Shown here one piece after another: positions 16,398 to 25,431 of a stretch of DNA of 64,000 bases. This DNA comes from an uncultured Clostridia bacterium (GTDB lineage: Bacteria > Bacillota > Clostridia > Christensenellales > Pumilibacteraceae). The stretch spans positions 1 to 64,000 of the forward strand of contig CANQFK010000003.1 of the NCBI GenBank assembly GCA_947598585.1, in the 5' to 3' direction. Position 1 is the first letter of the stretch. Each line of letters begins with the position of its first letter. The notes beneath the pieces were generated by a model. The model did no database searches and was not told the origin of the DNA. It saw nothing but the letters and a program-made list of their open reading frames with translations. A program made the position numbers and the translations under genes.

Positions 16398-16856
16398 ATG
16401 GTTGAATTATTGACTTTGGAAGATATAAAAGAACTCGAAGCCGAACTCGAAGACCTCAAAGTTCGCGGAAGAGCCGAAATAGTGGAAAAGATAAGAGTTG
16501 CGCGCGAATTCGGCGACTTGTCCGAAAACGCCGAATACGATATCGCAAAAGACGAGCAGGCTAAACTCGAAGCGCGCATCGTCGAAATAGAAACAAAACT
16601 TCGCAACGCGCAGATATACGAAAAGACCAAGTCGGACAAGGTAGGGCTCGGCAACACCGTCAAGATCCTCGACCTCGACACAAACGAAGAACTCACTTAT
16701 GATATAGTAGGCTCGCACAAAGCCAATCCTATGGAAAATCGCATAAGCAACGAATCGCCCGTAGGCAAGGCTCTTCTCGGCAAAAAACGCGGCGACGAAG
16801 TGGAGGTAAAGGTCAAAGCGGGCGTTTTGAGGTTCCGCATACTCAAAATAAGCTAA
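16398..16856 (+). CDS. greA: transcription elongation factor GreA
   Basis: Rescues backtracked RNA polymerase by stimulating cleavage of the nascent RNA. The N-terminal coiled coil (residues about 10-75) includes the conserved tip sequence [15 protein letters not shown] with its acidic residues, and the C-terminal FKBP-like domain ends in the usual [18 protein letters not shown]. The length is 152 residues from the second ATG; I prefer this start because AGGAG at 16384-16388 is only 3 nt from the first ATG (16392) but 9 nt from 16398. First gene of an operon reaching at least to ricT. Confidence 0.95.
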   Translation: MVELLTLEDIKELEAELEDLKVRGRAEIVEKIRVAREFGDLSENAEYDIAKDEQAKLEARIVEIETKLRNAQIYEKTKSDKVGLGNTVKILDLDTNEELTYDIVGSHKANPMENRISNESPVGKALLGKKRGDEVEVKVKAGVLRFRILKIS

Positions 16857-16866
16857 GGAGGCTGTT

Positions 16867-18360
16867 ATGGAAAACAACGATCAAATCGAATTGAGCGAAC
16901 AGGAGCGACAAGACCTCTTGAAGGTCAGACGAGATAAACTCGACGATCTTATCGCTGCGGGAAAGAATCCCTACGAAATAACGAAATTCAACGTAAAGCA
17001 TACGTCGGAATACATTTTGAACAACGCGCAAAAGCTCGACGGCAAAAAGGTCGTCATAGCAGGGCGTCTTATCAGCAAGCGCGTAATGGGCAAGGCGAGC
17101 TTTGGTCACGTTCTCGATTCCAAAGGGCAGATCCAGATCTATGTCAAAATAGATTCGGTCGGCGCCGAAGCATATGACGATTGGAAGAAGTACGATATAG
17201 GCGATATAATGGGAATATCCGGCAAGGTTTTCATCACGCACAAGGGCGAAGTTTCCGTCGCTGCGGACAAGATAACTTTGCTCAGCAAGTCGCTTTTGCC
17301 TCTGCCCGAAAAGTGGCACGGGCTCAAAGATAATGATCTTCGCTATCGTCAGCGCTATGTCGACCTCATCGCCAACCCCACGGTAAAGGAAACGTTCGTA
17401 AAAAGATCCAAGATAATTTCGGCTATCCGCAGATATCTCGAAAAGAAAGGCTTTATCGAGGTGGAAACGCCCATTCTCAACACCATAGCGGGCGGAGCGA
17501 ATGCAAGGCCGTTTATCACTCATCACAACACTCTGGACATAACCATGTATTTGCGTATCGCGCCCGAGCTCTATCTCAAAAGATTGATCGTGGGCGGATT
17601 CGACAAGGTGTACGAACTCGGCAGATTGTTCCGCAACGAGGGTATGGACATCAAGCATAATCCCGAATTTACCACCATGGAACTCTATCAGGCTTACGCC
17701 GATCTCGACGATATGGCAAATCTGACCGAAGAACTTTTCGACGAGATCCGTAAATCGCTCGACCTCGGAGAAGTCATCACCTATCAGGGCACCGAGATAA
17801 ACCTCAAAACTCCGTGGCAGCGTTTGACCATGCTCGAAGCCATAAATAAGTATGTCGGCGTGGATTATACCCATATGAACGACGACGAAGCGGTCGCCGC
17901 GGCTGCAAAACTCGGCATAGAACTTGTCGAGGGCAAGCGCAATTGGGGCAATGCGGTCTATGAAACATTCGATCAATTCGTCGAGGAAAAACTCATTCAA
18001 CCCACGTTTATTTACGATTATCCCATCGAGGTAAGCCCGCTCGCAAAGCGCAAGGCGGACGATCCGAGATTGACTCAAAGGTTCGAATTCTTTATCTATG
18101 CGAGAGAGATGGGCAACGCGTTCGGCGAACTTAACGATCCCATCGATCAAAGAGCGAGATTCGAGGCTCAGGTCGCTTTGAGGAAGAAAGGCGACGACGA
18201 GGCTCAGATGATGGACGAGGACTACGTTACGGCCCTCGAATACGGCATGCCTCCGACGGGCGGCATAGGCATTGGGATAGACAGACTTGTCATTCTCTTT
18301 ACCGACAGCTTTTCGATAAGAGATGTTTTGCTGTTCCCCACGATGAAACCCAAAAAGTGA
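16867..18360 (+). CDS. lysS: lysyl-tRNA synthetase, class II
   Basis: Charges tRNA-Lys. The N-terminal OB fold (about 60-150) is followed by the class II core: motif 1 region ([20 protein letters not shown]), motif 2 ([18 protein letters not shown]) and motif 3 ([15 protein letters not shown]). 497 residues, normal for the family. AAGGAGG at 16855-16861 is an optimal ribosome site. It lies 10 bp after greA, a common arrangement in Bacillota, and its stop overlaps the GTG of the next gene. Confidence 0.96.
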   Translation: MENNDQIELSEQERQDLLKVRRDKLDDLIAAGKNPYEITKFNVKHTSEYILNNAQKLDGKKVVIAGRLISKRVMGKASFGHVLDSKGQIQIYVKIDSVGAEAYDDWKKYDIGDIMGISGKVFITHKGEVSVAADKITLLSKSLLPLPEKWHGLKDNDLRYRQRYVDLIANPTVKETFVKRSKIISAIRRYLEKKGFIEVETPILNTIAGGANARPFITHHNTLDITMYLRIAPELYLKRLIVGGFDKVYELGRLFRNEGMDIKHNPEFTTMELYQAYADLDDMANLTEELFDEIRKSLDLGEVITYQGTEINLKTPWQRLTMLEAINKYVGVDYTHMNDDEAVAAAAKLGIELVEGKRNWGNAVYETFDQFVEEKLIQPTFIYDYPIEVSPLAKRKADDPRLTQRFEFFIYAREMGNAFGELNDPIDQRARFEAQVALRKKGDDEAQMMDEDYVTALEYGMPPTGGIGIGIDRLVILFTDSFSIRDVLLFPTMKPKK

Positions 18361-19373
18361 ACCTCATAATATATCGGGGCATAAAGGATAGCACCTCGGG
18401 CACGACAAGCTGGCACACGCCCGGGCACAAGGGCACTCTCGACCCGCGCGACATAACCGAGATCGACGACTCGTTCCCCGGCGACGCGATAGAGAGGGCG
18501 GAGATAAATACCGCAAGTCTTATAGGCAGCAAGTATTGCAGATATCTTACGGGTGGCTCGTCCATGGGGATAAAAGCGGCAGTGCTTGCCGCGGGCGGCG
18601 ATATTCTGGTGGCGGGCAATTCGCACAGAGCGCTGTTCGAGGCGGCTGAACTTGCGAAAGTAAACGCGTTTACAATAGAAAACGAATATTGCGACGGTCT
18701 GCCTTTGCCGCTTTCGGCTGAGCAGATCGAGGACGGATTGAACAGATATCCGTCGGTAAAGGCGGTGTACGTCACTTCGCCCGACTATTACGGGCTGTGT
18801 GCCGTCGGCGATATCGCTTCCGTCACAAAAGGCAGGGCGTATCTCTTCTGCGACGGCGCGCACGGGGCTCATTTTCCTTTCAGACCCGATCTGTTCCCGA
18901 GGTCGTTTTCGACCTTTGCGGACGTGACCAATCTCAGCGCCCACAAGACGCTTCCCGCCTATACTCAGACCGCTTACCTCGCGGTAAACAACGACGAACT
19001 TATCGGCAAGATCGACAACGCTTTGAAGTTGCTCGGCACGACAAGTCCATCGTACGTTTTGCTCGGCGGGCTCGAATACGCCGCCGAATATACAAAAGAA
19101 AACGCTTTTTTGTACGATCGATTAAGGGATAGTGTTATTTCGCTGGGGAAAAGCGTGCCGCTATTGCATAACGATGATTTTACGAGGATAGTCGTCGACG
19201 CGAACAGGCTGGGCATGACGGGCAAAGATCTGTATTACCGATTGAAGCAAAGAGGCGTCATTGCCGAAAAATTCGACGACAGGTATGTGGTTTTTATCGT
19301 CACTCTGTGCGACAGTCCGCAAAAGACAGATAAATTAAAGGAAGAGATATGCGCGGTAAGTTTATCACAATAG
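18357..19373 (+). CDS. short Orn/Lys/Arg decarboxylase-family PLP protein (YaaO-like)
   Basis: 338 residues covering the PLP-binding major domain of the Orn/Lys/Arg decarboxylase family. The PLP lysine is in [11 protein letters not shown], with the preceding [10 protein letters not shown] Asp/His pattern and the N-terminal TPGHKG signature. The C-terminal domain of the ~480-residue YaaO/SpeA proteins is largely missing, so the substrate and even activity are uncertain. The start is GTG, overlapping the lysS TGA by 4 nt; no good ribosome site is present, so translation is probably coupled. Its position before tmk-holB-ricT matches yaaO in Bacillus. Confidence 0.85.
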   Translation: MNLIIYRGIKDSTSGTTSWHTPGHKGTLDPRDITEIDDSFPGDAIERAEINTASLIGSKYCRYLTGGSSMGIKAAVLAAGGDILVAGNSHRALFEAAELAKVNAFTIENEYCDGLPLPLSAEQIEDGLNRYPSVKAVYVTSPDYYGLCAVGDIASVTKGRAYLFCDGAHGAHFPFRPDLFPRSFSTFADVTNLSAHKTLPAYTQTAYLAVNNDELIGKIDNALKLLGTTSPSYVLLGGLEYAAEYTKENAFLYDRLRDSVISLGKSVPLLHNDDFTRIVVDANRLGMTGKDLYYRLKQRGVIAEKFDDRYVVFIVTLCDSPQKTDKLKEEICAVSLSQ

Positions 19374-19966
19374 AGGGCTGCGACGGTTGCGGCAAAAGCA
19401 CTCAGATAGAACTGCTGAAAAAGAGCCTCCTTGACAAAAAGGCGGACTTTGTTTTTACGCGCGAACCGGGCGGCACGGAAATATCCGAGCGAATAAGGGA
19501 CATTATCGGCGATCCGTCATATGCGGATATGGACATGTATACCGAATTATTGCTCTATGAGGCGGCAAGACGCCAGCATGCCGTTATGATCCAAAGACAA
19601 TTGGACGAGGGCAAACTCGTTTTTTGCGACAGATTCACTCATTCCACCGTCGCTTATCAAGGGTACGGTCGCGGATTGGATCTCGGCGTAATAGAGTATT
19701 GCAACGGGATCGCAATGGGCTCGCTAAATATAGACCTTACGCTGTTTGTCGATCTGCCCCCAAAGGAGGCGTTCGCGCGCAAGGGCGGCGCGGACAAGAC
19801 CGACAGGCTCGAATGTGAAGCCATGGATTTTTATAACAGAGTTTATAACGGTTACAAAGAAATGGCAAAGCGCGACGAAAAAATAGTGACAATAGACGGG
19901 CGCGGCAGTCGAAGAGAGGTCCTCGGCAGAATAATCGCCGCACTTACGCAAAGGGGAATATTATGA
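19349..19966 (+). CDS. tmk: thymidylate kinase
   Basis: Phosphorylates dTMP to dTDP for DNA synthesis. P-loop [10 protein letters not shown] (9-18), the substrate-binding FTREPGGTEISERIRD, and the DRF motif (FCDRFTHSTVAYQG) are present; 205 residues is normal. The P-loop has Cys where Ala or Ser is usual, a mild variation. It starts 25 nt inside the preceding gene and overlaps holB by 4 nt, so the block is tightly coupled. Confidence 0.95.
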   Translation: MRGKFITIEGCDGCGKSTQIELLKKSLLDKKADFVFTREPGGTEISERIRDIIGDPSYADMDMYTELLLYEAARRQHAVMIQRQLDEGKLVFCDRFTHSTVAYQGYGRGLDLGVIEYCNGIAMGSLNIDLTLFVDLPPKEAFARKGGADKTDRLECEAMDFYNRVYNGYKEMAKRDEKIVTIDGRGSRREVLGRIIAALTQRGIL

Positions 19967-20892
19967 CTCCCATGCAGGCGATAACGCACAACGCGGCATA
20001 TTCGACGCTGTCCTGCGAAGCGAAAAACGCCGTTCATTCGTATCTTATCGCGTCGGAAGATGTCCTTACGACGTCTTTGCTGGCGAAGGCATTCGTGAGT
20101 TTTGCGACGGGCGTGGATATCGATCGCGTCGACGACTTGAAAGACGTATACAATCTCCCGTTCGGGGACAAGGTGCTCATAACCGATGCGGATCATATAA
20201 CCGAAACCGCCTATATAATGCCGTCGCAACTGAATTGTAAATATTTTATAGTTCATAATTTCGAAACAGCCAACGAATCCGCGCAAAACAAATTGCTCAA
20301 AACGTTGGAAGAGCCGCCGCAGACGGCGATAATAATTCTGCTGTGTGCCAACGAATACGCCTTGCTGCCCACCGTGAGATCGCGTTGTCGGATCGTTCGC
20401 CCGAGCCTATTCGGAAACGACGTGCTTCGTAGCGTGCTCGAAACGGAATATCCGACGTGCGAAAACAAGTCGTTCGCCGTCGCCGCCGCGGGCGGGAGCC
20501 TTACAAAACTGTGCGAGGTCGCCGAAAACGGCACGCAGACGTTCGACATGGCGCTCAAATTGCTGATGTGTATGCGAAAAAGCAGCGAGATCCTGCCTTA
20601 TGCGACGCAACTCATCGCAAAAAAGGATCAACTCGGCGATATGCTCGACGCGTTCGAACTTATTATGAGAGATTGCATGGTCTATTCGTACAGACCCGAA
20701 CTCATAAGTCTAAAAGACAACGTTATGGATATAAGAGAACTTAGCAAAAGTTACGGCGCGAACGAGGCGTTGCGCGAATTCGATGTGATCTCTCGTGCGC
20801 GAAAGCGAATATCGATGGGCGGAAATGTAAACAGTATTGTTGACGAGTTGTTATTTTCATTATTGGAGGAAAAGGCAAAATGCCAAAAGTAG
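19963..20892 (+). CDS. holB: DNA polymerase III delta-prime subunit
   Basis: Clamp-loader stator subunit. The region NESAQNKLLKTLEEPPQTAI and the following SRCRIVRPS (SRC motif) are typical of delta-prime. No Walker A is visible in the first 100 residues, as expected for the non-ATPase delta-prime; the zinc-binding cysteines of many homologues are also not evident. 309 residues. The ATG overlaps the tmk stop (ATGA). Confidence 0.85.
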   Translation: MTPMQAITHNAAYSTLSCEAKNAVHSYLIASEDVLTTSLLAKAFVSFATGVDIDRVDDLKDVYNLPFGDKVLITDADHITETAYIMPSQLNCKYFIVHNFETANESAQNKLLKTLEEPPQTAIIILLCANEYALLPTVRSRCRIVRPSLFGNDVLRSVLETEYPTCENKSFAVAAAGGSLTKLCEVAENGTQTFDMALKLLMCMRKSSEILPYATQLIAKKDQLGDMLDAFELIMRDCMVYSYRPELISLKDNVMDIRELSKSYGANEALREFDVISRARKRISMGGNVNSIVDELLFSLLEEKAKCQK

Positions 20893-21731
20893 TAGGTGTA
20901 AGATTCAAAAAGACGCCCAAGGTATATTATTTCGGCGCGGAGAATTACGATTATGTTTTGGGCGGCGGCGTCATAGTGGAAACAGCCCGAGGGCTCGAAT
21001 ACGCGACGATCTCCATGCTTCCCGTCGAAGTCCCCGAAGATAAGATAGTCGGCACTTTGAAGCCCGTTGTCCGTATCGCCTCCGAAGAGGACAAAAATCG
21101 CTTTGAAAGGTTGGAAGCGAAACGGGACGAAACAATGAAGATCGCGTCCGAAAAGGTGATCAAAAGCGGGCTCGAAATGAAGCTCGTGGACGCAAAATAT
21201 ACCTTTGACGAGCAAAAACTAATATTGTACTTTACCGCCGAGGGGAGAGTGGACTTCCGCGAACTTGTTCGCGACCTCGCGTCGGTCTTTCATGTGCGTA
21301 TAGAACTGAGGCAGATCGGCTCGCGCGACGAATGTAAAATGATAGGCGGGCTGGGCGTGTGCGGCAGACCGTGTTGTTGCAGCGATCACAATCTCGATTA
21401 CCCGCGCGTGACCATAAAAATGGCGAAAAATCAAGGGCTCGCGCTCAACCCCGGCAAGATAAACGGACTTTGCGGCAACCTTATGTGCTGTCTTGAATAC
21501 GAAAACGAATATTATTCCGAGGTCAATAAACTCATGCCCAAGGTGGGTAGCGAAGTTGTGCTCCCCGACGGCACAAAGGGGAACGTGTCATCGCTCAATC
21601 AACTCAAAAAGACAGTGACTGTAAAGGTTCAGGGCAAAGACGACACATTTTCATTCTGCGAATATCCGCTCGATCAGATAAAATTCAAGGCAAAGAACGG
21701 CGCAAGCGACGATGACGCCAAGGAAGAATAA
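20880..21731 (+). CDS. ricT: PSP1-domain iron-sulfur protein RicT (YaaT)
   Basis: 283-residue PSP1 protein. In Bacillus subtilis RicT is part of the RicA-F-T complex that adjusts RNase Y-dependent mRNA processing. The conserved cysteine sets are present (GVCGRPCCCSDH and LCGNLMCCLEYE), consistent with iron-sulfur binding. It starts 13 nt before the holB stop, preceded by GGAGG at 20864-20868. The C-terminal 40 residues are charged. Position after holB matches Bacillus. Confidence 0.92.
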   Translation: MPKVVGVRFKKTPKVYYFGAENYDYVLGGGVIVETARGLEYATISMLPVEVPEDKIVGTLKPVVRIASEEDKNRFERLEAKRDETMKIASEKVIKSGLEMKLVDAKYTFDEQKLILYFTAEGRVDFRELVRDLASVFHVRIELRQIGSRDECKMIGGLGVCGRPCCCSDHNLDYPRVTIKMAKNQGLALNPGKINGLCGNLMCCLEYENEYYSEVNKLMPKVGSEVVLPDGTKGNVSSLNQLKKTVTVKVQGKDDTFSFCEYPLDQIKFKAKNGASDDDAKEE

Positions 21732-21733
21732 TT

Positions 21734-21925
21734 TTGAATAAGGTCTATTTTATAATAATTTGCATTTTGATAGCGTTGCCCGTGTTGATAGCGTCGGTGA
21801 CCATAATTTATACTTGCTTCAAGCTGGGAGATATGGCGGGATATATCGCGCTCGGAACATGTATAGTCGTCATATCGTGCGCGATATTTTTCGTTACCAA
21901 AAAGATAAGGGAATTATCCGAATAA
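21734..21925 (+). CDS. small two-helix membrane protein
   Basis: 63 residues starting at TTG, with AAGGA about 8 nt upstream. Two hydrophobic helices (about 4-27 and 34-54) and a short basic tail. No family recognised. It follows ricT by 2 nt and is probably the last gene of the greA operon; a weak AT-rich hairpin lies near 21930-21953. Confidence 0.6.
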   Translation: MNKVYFIIICILIALPVLIASVTIIYTCFKLGDMAGYIALGTCIVVISCAIFFVTKKIRELSE

Positions 21926-21960
21926 GCTCTAAAATCTCGCAAAAATTTTATCTAAAATCA

Positions 21961-21989
21961 TTTACAAATTTATTTTTGTGTGCTACAAT
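21961..21989 (+). promoter_or_regulatory. promoter of the ferredoxin gene
   Basis: TTTACA at 21961-21966, 17-bp spacer, TACAAT at 21984-21989 with extended TGc. A short hairpin (cacca/tggtg) follows at about 21997-22012 in the leader. Confidence 0.75.
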
Positions 21990-22038
21990 ATGTATACACC
22001 ATATTCGTGGTGATAATTTTATAAGGAGAAGAAGAGTT

Positions 22039-22209
22039 ATGCCGAGAGTTATCAGTGATGAATGTATTACCTGCGGGACCTGCGAGGCTCAATGCCCCGT
22101 CAGCGCAATAAGCATGGGTAGCGCACATTTCGAGGTCAATGTAAACGAATGCATCGACTGCGGCGCTTGCGAAGCAGCTTGCCCTGTCAGCGCAATAAAA
22201 GAGAAATAA
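22039..22209 (+). CDS. 2[4Fe-4S] ferredoxin
   Basis: 56-residue clostridial-type ferredoxin. Two CxxCxxCxxxCP motifs are complete: Cys9, 12, 15, 19 and Cys38, 41, 44, 48, each binding one [4Fe-4S] cluster. It is a low-potential electron carrier, fitting an anaerobe. AAGGAG lies 11 nt before the ATG. It is a single-gene unit with its own promoter and terminator. Confidence 0.95.
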   Translation: MPRVISDECITCGTCEAQCPVSAISMGSAHFEVNVNECIDCGACEAACPVSAIKEK

Positions 22210-22220
22210 TTATTTCGGAC

Positions 22221-22258
22221 GTAAAGGGGAGTTTCGTAAAGAAGCTCCCTTTTACTTT
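22221..22258 (+). terminator. ferredoxin terminator
   Basis: gtaaaggggagtttc (22221-22235) pairs with gaagctcccttttac (22241-22255) with one mismatch, followed by TTT. Confidence 0.75.
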
Positions 22259-22279
22259 GCGATAAATATATATCCGCTA

Positions 22280-22308
22280 TTGACAAAGCGCCGTTTTTTT
22301 GGTAAAAT
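22280..22308 (+). promoter_or_regulatory. promoter of the rplI cluster
   Basis: TTGACA at 22280-22285, 17-bp spacer, TAAAAT at 22303-22308. Confidence 0.8.
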
Positions 22309-22333
22309 ATATAAAAATTCGGGAGCGATCGAT

Positions 22334-22777
22334 ATGAAAGTAATACTTATAAAAGATGTAAAGGCTCAGGGCAAAAAAGGCGACGTTATAAATGTCAGCG
22401 ACGGCTATGCGCGCAACTATTTGTTCAAGAACGATCTTGCCATAGAGGCGACGAGCGTAAATCTCAACAGCCTGAAAATAAGCAAGGAGGCAGCCGATCA
22501 CCGCAAGTCGGTGGAAAAGGCGGAGGCGGAAGAACTTGCCAAAAAGATAAACGGCATGACGGTCACGATAGGAATGAAGGTTTCCGAAACGGGCAAAATA
22601 TTCGGGGCGCTCAATACTCAGGCGATCGCCGACGCGCTCGAAAAGGAGGGCATATCATTGGACAAAAAGAAGATAGTTTTGCCCGAACCGATAAAGACGA
22701 TAGGTTTGCATACGGTCACGATAAAGCCGTACGCCGAAGTTTCGGCTAAACTCAAAGTACAGGTAGTGGGCGAATAG
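22334..22777 (+). CDS. rplI: 50S ribosomal protein L9
   Basis: 147 residues. The N-terminal rRNA-binding domain has the signature [18 protein letters not shown], followed by the long connecting helix (about 40-75) and the C-terminal domain. I start at ATG 22334, not at an in-frame ATG at 22280, because 22280 overlaps the promoter and GGGAG at 22321-22325 serves 22334. The usual partners dnaB and rpsR are absent; here it leads patatin, MBL and NUDIX genes. Confidence 0.95.
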   Translation: MKVILIKDVKAQGKKGDVINVSDGYARNYLFKNDLAIEATSVNLNSLKISKEAADHRKSVEKAEAEELAKKINGMTVTIGMKVSETGKIFGALNTQAIADALEKEGISLDKKKIVLPEPIKTIGLHTVTIKPYAEVSAKLKVQVVGE

Positions 22778-22778
22778 T

Positions 22779-23594
22779 ATGGGGTTATTCGGATTTAAGG
22801 GCAAAAACGAACGAAAAAAGCAAAAGAGCAAACCCAAGATCGCACTTTGCCTCGGAGGGGGCGGAGCGCGCGGATTTGCTCATTTGGGCGCCATAAAGGT
22901 CTTCGAAGAAGAAGGCTTCGATTTCGATATGTGCGTCGGGACCAGCGTAGGCAGTCTTGTGGGCGCGTTCTATTGCGCAGGGCTGTCGGCGGATCAGATG
23001 ATCGACTATGCAAAGGATATCGACATAAAGGACGTCAAAACGGGCAAGCTGTTTTTCCCGTCCGACACGACCGCGATAGGCGAACTTTTTACGCGTCGCA
23101 TGGGCAATATGCATATAGAGGACCTCGTCAAGCCCTTTTATTGCGTTGCCGTCGATCTCGTTTCGGGCAAGGAGTACATCTTCGATAAGGGCAGCGTGAG
23201 CCAAGCGGTAAGTTCGTCATGCGCCGTTCCGCTCGTGTTCAAGCCCGTGGTAGTAGGCGACAAGCACCTTGTGGACGGCGGCGTACTCAACAATATCCCC
23301 GCGTCCGTCTGCCGTATGTTCGGCGCGGACTATGTGGTGACGGTGGACGTGAATCCCACGCGCGGGCAGGGCAGCAACGAACTCGGCATGATAGACGTCA
23401 TAAAGGCGACGTTCAATATTATGTCCGCGCACACTTCCGTGGAGGGATTGCGGCTTTCGGACGTGATCATCGCGCCCAATCTTTACGAATTTTCGGCGAC
23501 GAGAAAGGACGGTTACGAAAAAATGATAGAACTCGGCTACAATGCCGCAAAGGAAAAAGTCGGCGAAATAAAGGAACTGTTCGAAAATAGATGA
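22779..23594 (+). CDS. patatin-like phospholipase (RssA/YchK-type)
   Basis: 271-residue lipid acyl hydrolase. Oxyanion motif GGGGAR (26-31), nucleophile elbow GTSVG with Ser56, and DGG with Asp166 form the Ser-Asp dyad. The first 20 residues are strongly basic, which could favour membrane contact; there is no signal peptide. The ATG lies one base after the rplI stop. Natural lipid substrate unknown. Confidence 0.88.
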   Translation: MGLFGFKGKNERKKQKSKPKIALCLGGGGARGFAHLGAIKVFEEEGFDFDMCVGTSVGSLVGAFYCAGLSADQMIDYAKDIDIKDVKTGKLFFPSDTTAIGELFTRRMGNMHIEDLVKPFYCVAVDLVSGKEYIFDKGSVSQAVSSSCAVPLVFKPVVVGDKHLVDGGVLNNIPASVCRMFGADYVVTVDVNPTRGQGSNELGMIDVIKATFNIMSAHTSVEGLRLSDVIIAPNLYEFSATRKDGYEKMIELGYNAAKEKVGEIKELFENR

Positions 23595-24790
23595 AAAGAG
23601 TTTTCATATCCCTTTTGTGTTGTACAATGGCGGTGTGCGTTTTTGCCCCGCCTGTTTGCGTTACCTATGCCGATGAGGACGGGCTTACCATTCATTTTAT
23701 CGACGTGGGGCAGGGCGATTCGTGCATAGTCGAATTGCCGGGCGACAAGACTATGCTCATAGACGCGGGCGAAAACAAAACTTCCGTTTACGAAAAGATA
23801 GACGGATACATAACCGAAAACATAAAGAATGACGACGGCGAAACGATCGCCTTTTTCGATTACGTCATTATGACTCATTCGGACTCCGATCATATAGGCA
23901 GCATGGACGAAATATTGGAAAAGTACCACGCAAAGACCGTGTATCGTCCCAATCAAATGTGCACATACAGGGATTGCGTCGACCATGCGTTCGGTGGGAA
24001 TGTCGATCGCGATCGATTCTGGGGCGACGACGTTACGGGCAAAAGCACGCTCGCATATCATACCGCGCTCGAAGCGGCGTACGAAAATGCGGACGAGGTC
24101 ATAGTCACCAACCCATACGACGCCACTCAGAACCATATAGAGGTCGGCGGTTGCGAAATAGACTTTTATTCGCCGCTTTCCCCGTCGTATTCGGACAATA
24201 ACAACTATTCGCCCATAATGATAATAGAGTATATGGGCGTAAATATAGTGCTTACGGGCGACGCGGAGAGCAAAAACGAGAGCGAATTTGTCAAGGCGGT
24301 CAATTCGGGCGTAGACGAGCGATACGGCAAACTCGCGGATCTGTCGGCGGACGTGATAAAACTCGGACATCACGGCAGCGGCACGAGCAGCAGCGAGGAC
24401 TTTTTGAATATCGTCACCAAGGAGCGCGATCGGGACGACGCGTTCGTTGTTATAAGTTGCGGCAACGGCAACAAGTACGGGCATCCGCACAAGCAGGTGC
24501 TGGAAAGGTTGGATAAACTCGGCTTTAAGGACGATCGGATTTTAAGGACCGATCAAAAGGGCGACATAGTCATATCGGTAAAAGAGATCGACGGACAATA
24601 TGCCGCCGTATACGGCGACCTCAAAGGCGCTACGGATAAAGAAAATACTTTATCGAGGCTCATTGGCGCGTTTAACGAAATGAATGTTTACGCAAAAGCC
24701 GTGCTCATTGCGATAGCGATCGTAATAGCCGTCACCGTCGCGGTCATGCTCGCAAGGTCGAGAAAAAATAAGAGAGGGCGTAAGAGATGA
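23591..24790 (+). CDS. secreted, membrane-anchored MBL-fold hydrolase (ComEC C-domain-like)
   Basis: 399 residues. An N-terminal signal peptide (about 1-27) precedes a metallo-beta-lactamase domain of ComEC/Rec2 type: FIDVGQGDS, the metal motif THSDSDHIG (95-103), a later TGDAES and LGHHGSGTSSS. A C-terminal helix (about 367-388) followed by a basic tail anchors it with the catalytic domain outside. Free-standing homologues are suspected nucleases or phosphodiesterases. The 4-nt overlaps on both sides show coupling. Confidence 0.88.
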   Translation: MKRVFISLLCCTMAVCVFAPPVCVTYADEDGLTIHFIDVGQGDSCIVELPGDKTMLIDAGENKTSVYEKIDGYITENIKNDDGETIAFFDYVIMTHSDSDHIGSMDEILEKYHAKTVYRPNQMCTYRDCVDHAFGGNVDRDRFWGDDVTGKSTLAYHTALEAAYENADEVIVTNPYDATQNHIEVGGCEIDFYSPLSPSYSDNNNYSPIMIIEYMGVNIVLTGDAESKNESEFVKAVNSGVDERYGKLADLSADVIKLGHHGSGTSSSEDFLNIVTKERDRDDAFVVISCGNGNKYGHPHKQVLERLDKLGFKDDRILRTDQKGDIVISVKEIDGQYAAVYGDLKGATDKENTLSRLIGAFNEMNVYAKAVLIAIAIVIAVTVAVMLARSRKNKRGRKR

Positions 24791-25353
24791 TATCCGAAGA
24801 GGAATTTTTGGCAAATTACGACCCGTCCGTATATAAGCACCCGTCGGTGGCGGTGGATTGCGTCGTATTCAAGGGGGACGAGATATTGCTCGTAAGGCGA
24901 GGCGGGCACCCTTTTATGGGCAGGCTCGCGTTGCCCGGCGGCTTTATCGAGGAGGGCGAGAGCGCCGAACGCGCCGTAAGGAGAGAACTTATGGAGGAAA
25001 CGGGCTTAAAGGTGCGCCTTCTCAGCCAATTCGGCTTTGCTTCGACGCCGAAACGCGATCCGAGGGATTGGAACATAAGCCTCGTCTTTACGGCGGAGTG
25101 GACGGACGGACAGCCTCGTGGCGGAGATGACGCCGCTCATGCCGAATTTTACAAAGTCGAATTAGAGGGCAATCAACTGTTCGTGGACGACGAAAGGATA
25201 GTCCTCGATATATCGCTCAACGATTGCGGCGAACTCGATTTCGACGAAACCGCGATAGTAAAAGACCCGATTTTGGCGTTCGATCATGCGAAAATCATCG
25301 CCGCCGTGCTTATAAAGCAAGCTAAATGCAAAAAATACAATAAAAACATTTGA
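24787..25353 (+). CDS. NUDIX hydrolase
   Basis: 188 residues with an intact Nudix box beginning GGFIEEGESAERAVRRELME and ending EETGL (about 51-73). The N-terminal extension and overall length resemble ADP-ribose or nucleotide-sugar pyrophosphatases, but the substrate cannot be fixed. It overlaps the MBL gene (ATGA) and ends 78 bp before the next gene. Confidence 0.88.
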   Translation: MISEEEFLANYDPSVYKHPSVAVDCVVFKGDEILLVRRGGHPFMGRLALPGGFIEEGESAERAVRRELMEETGLKVRLLSQFGFASTPKRDPRDWNISLVFTAEWTDGQPRGGDDAAHAEFYKVELEGNQLFVDDERIVLDISLNDCGELDFDETAIVKDPILAFDHAKIIAAVLIKQAKCKKYNKNI

Positions 25354-25431
25354 TTTTTCGGTTTTTTTGTGATATGATTATCCATATCGCTATAAAAATA
25401 ATTCAAAAGGAAGGTTAATTTAAAAACTTAT

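Noticed and set aside
22280-22333. Extended rplI start
   Set aside because: It overlaps the promoter and lacks a ribosome site; L9 normally begins MKVI as at 22334.
25354-25431. M-box magnesium riboswitch before the CBS/DUF21 gene
   Set aside because: Only 78 bp separate the genes and no conserved structure is seen.
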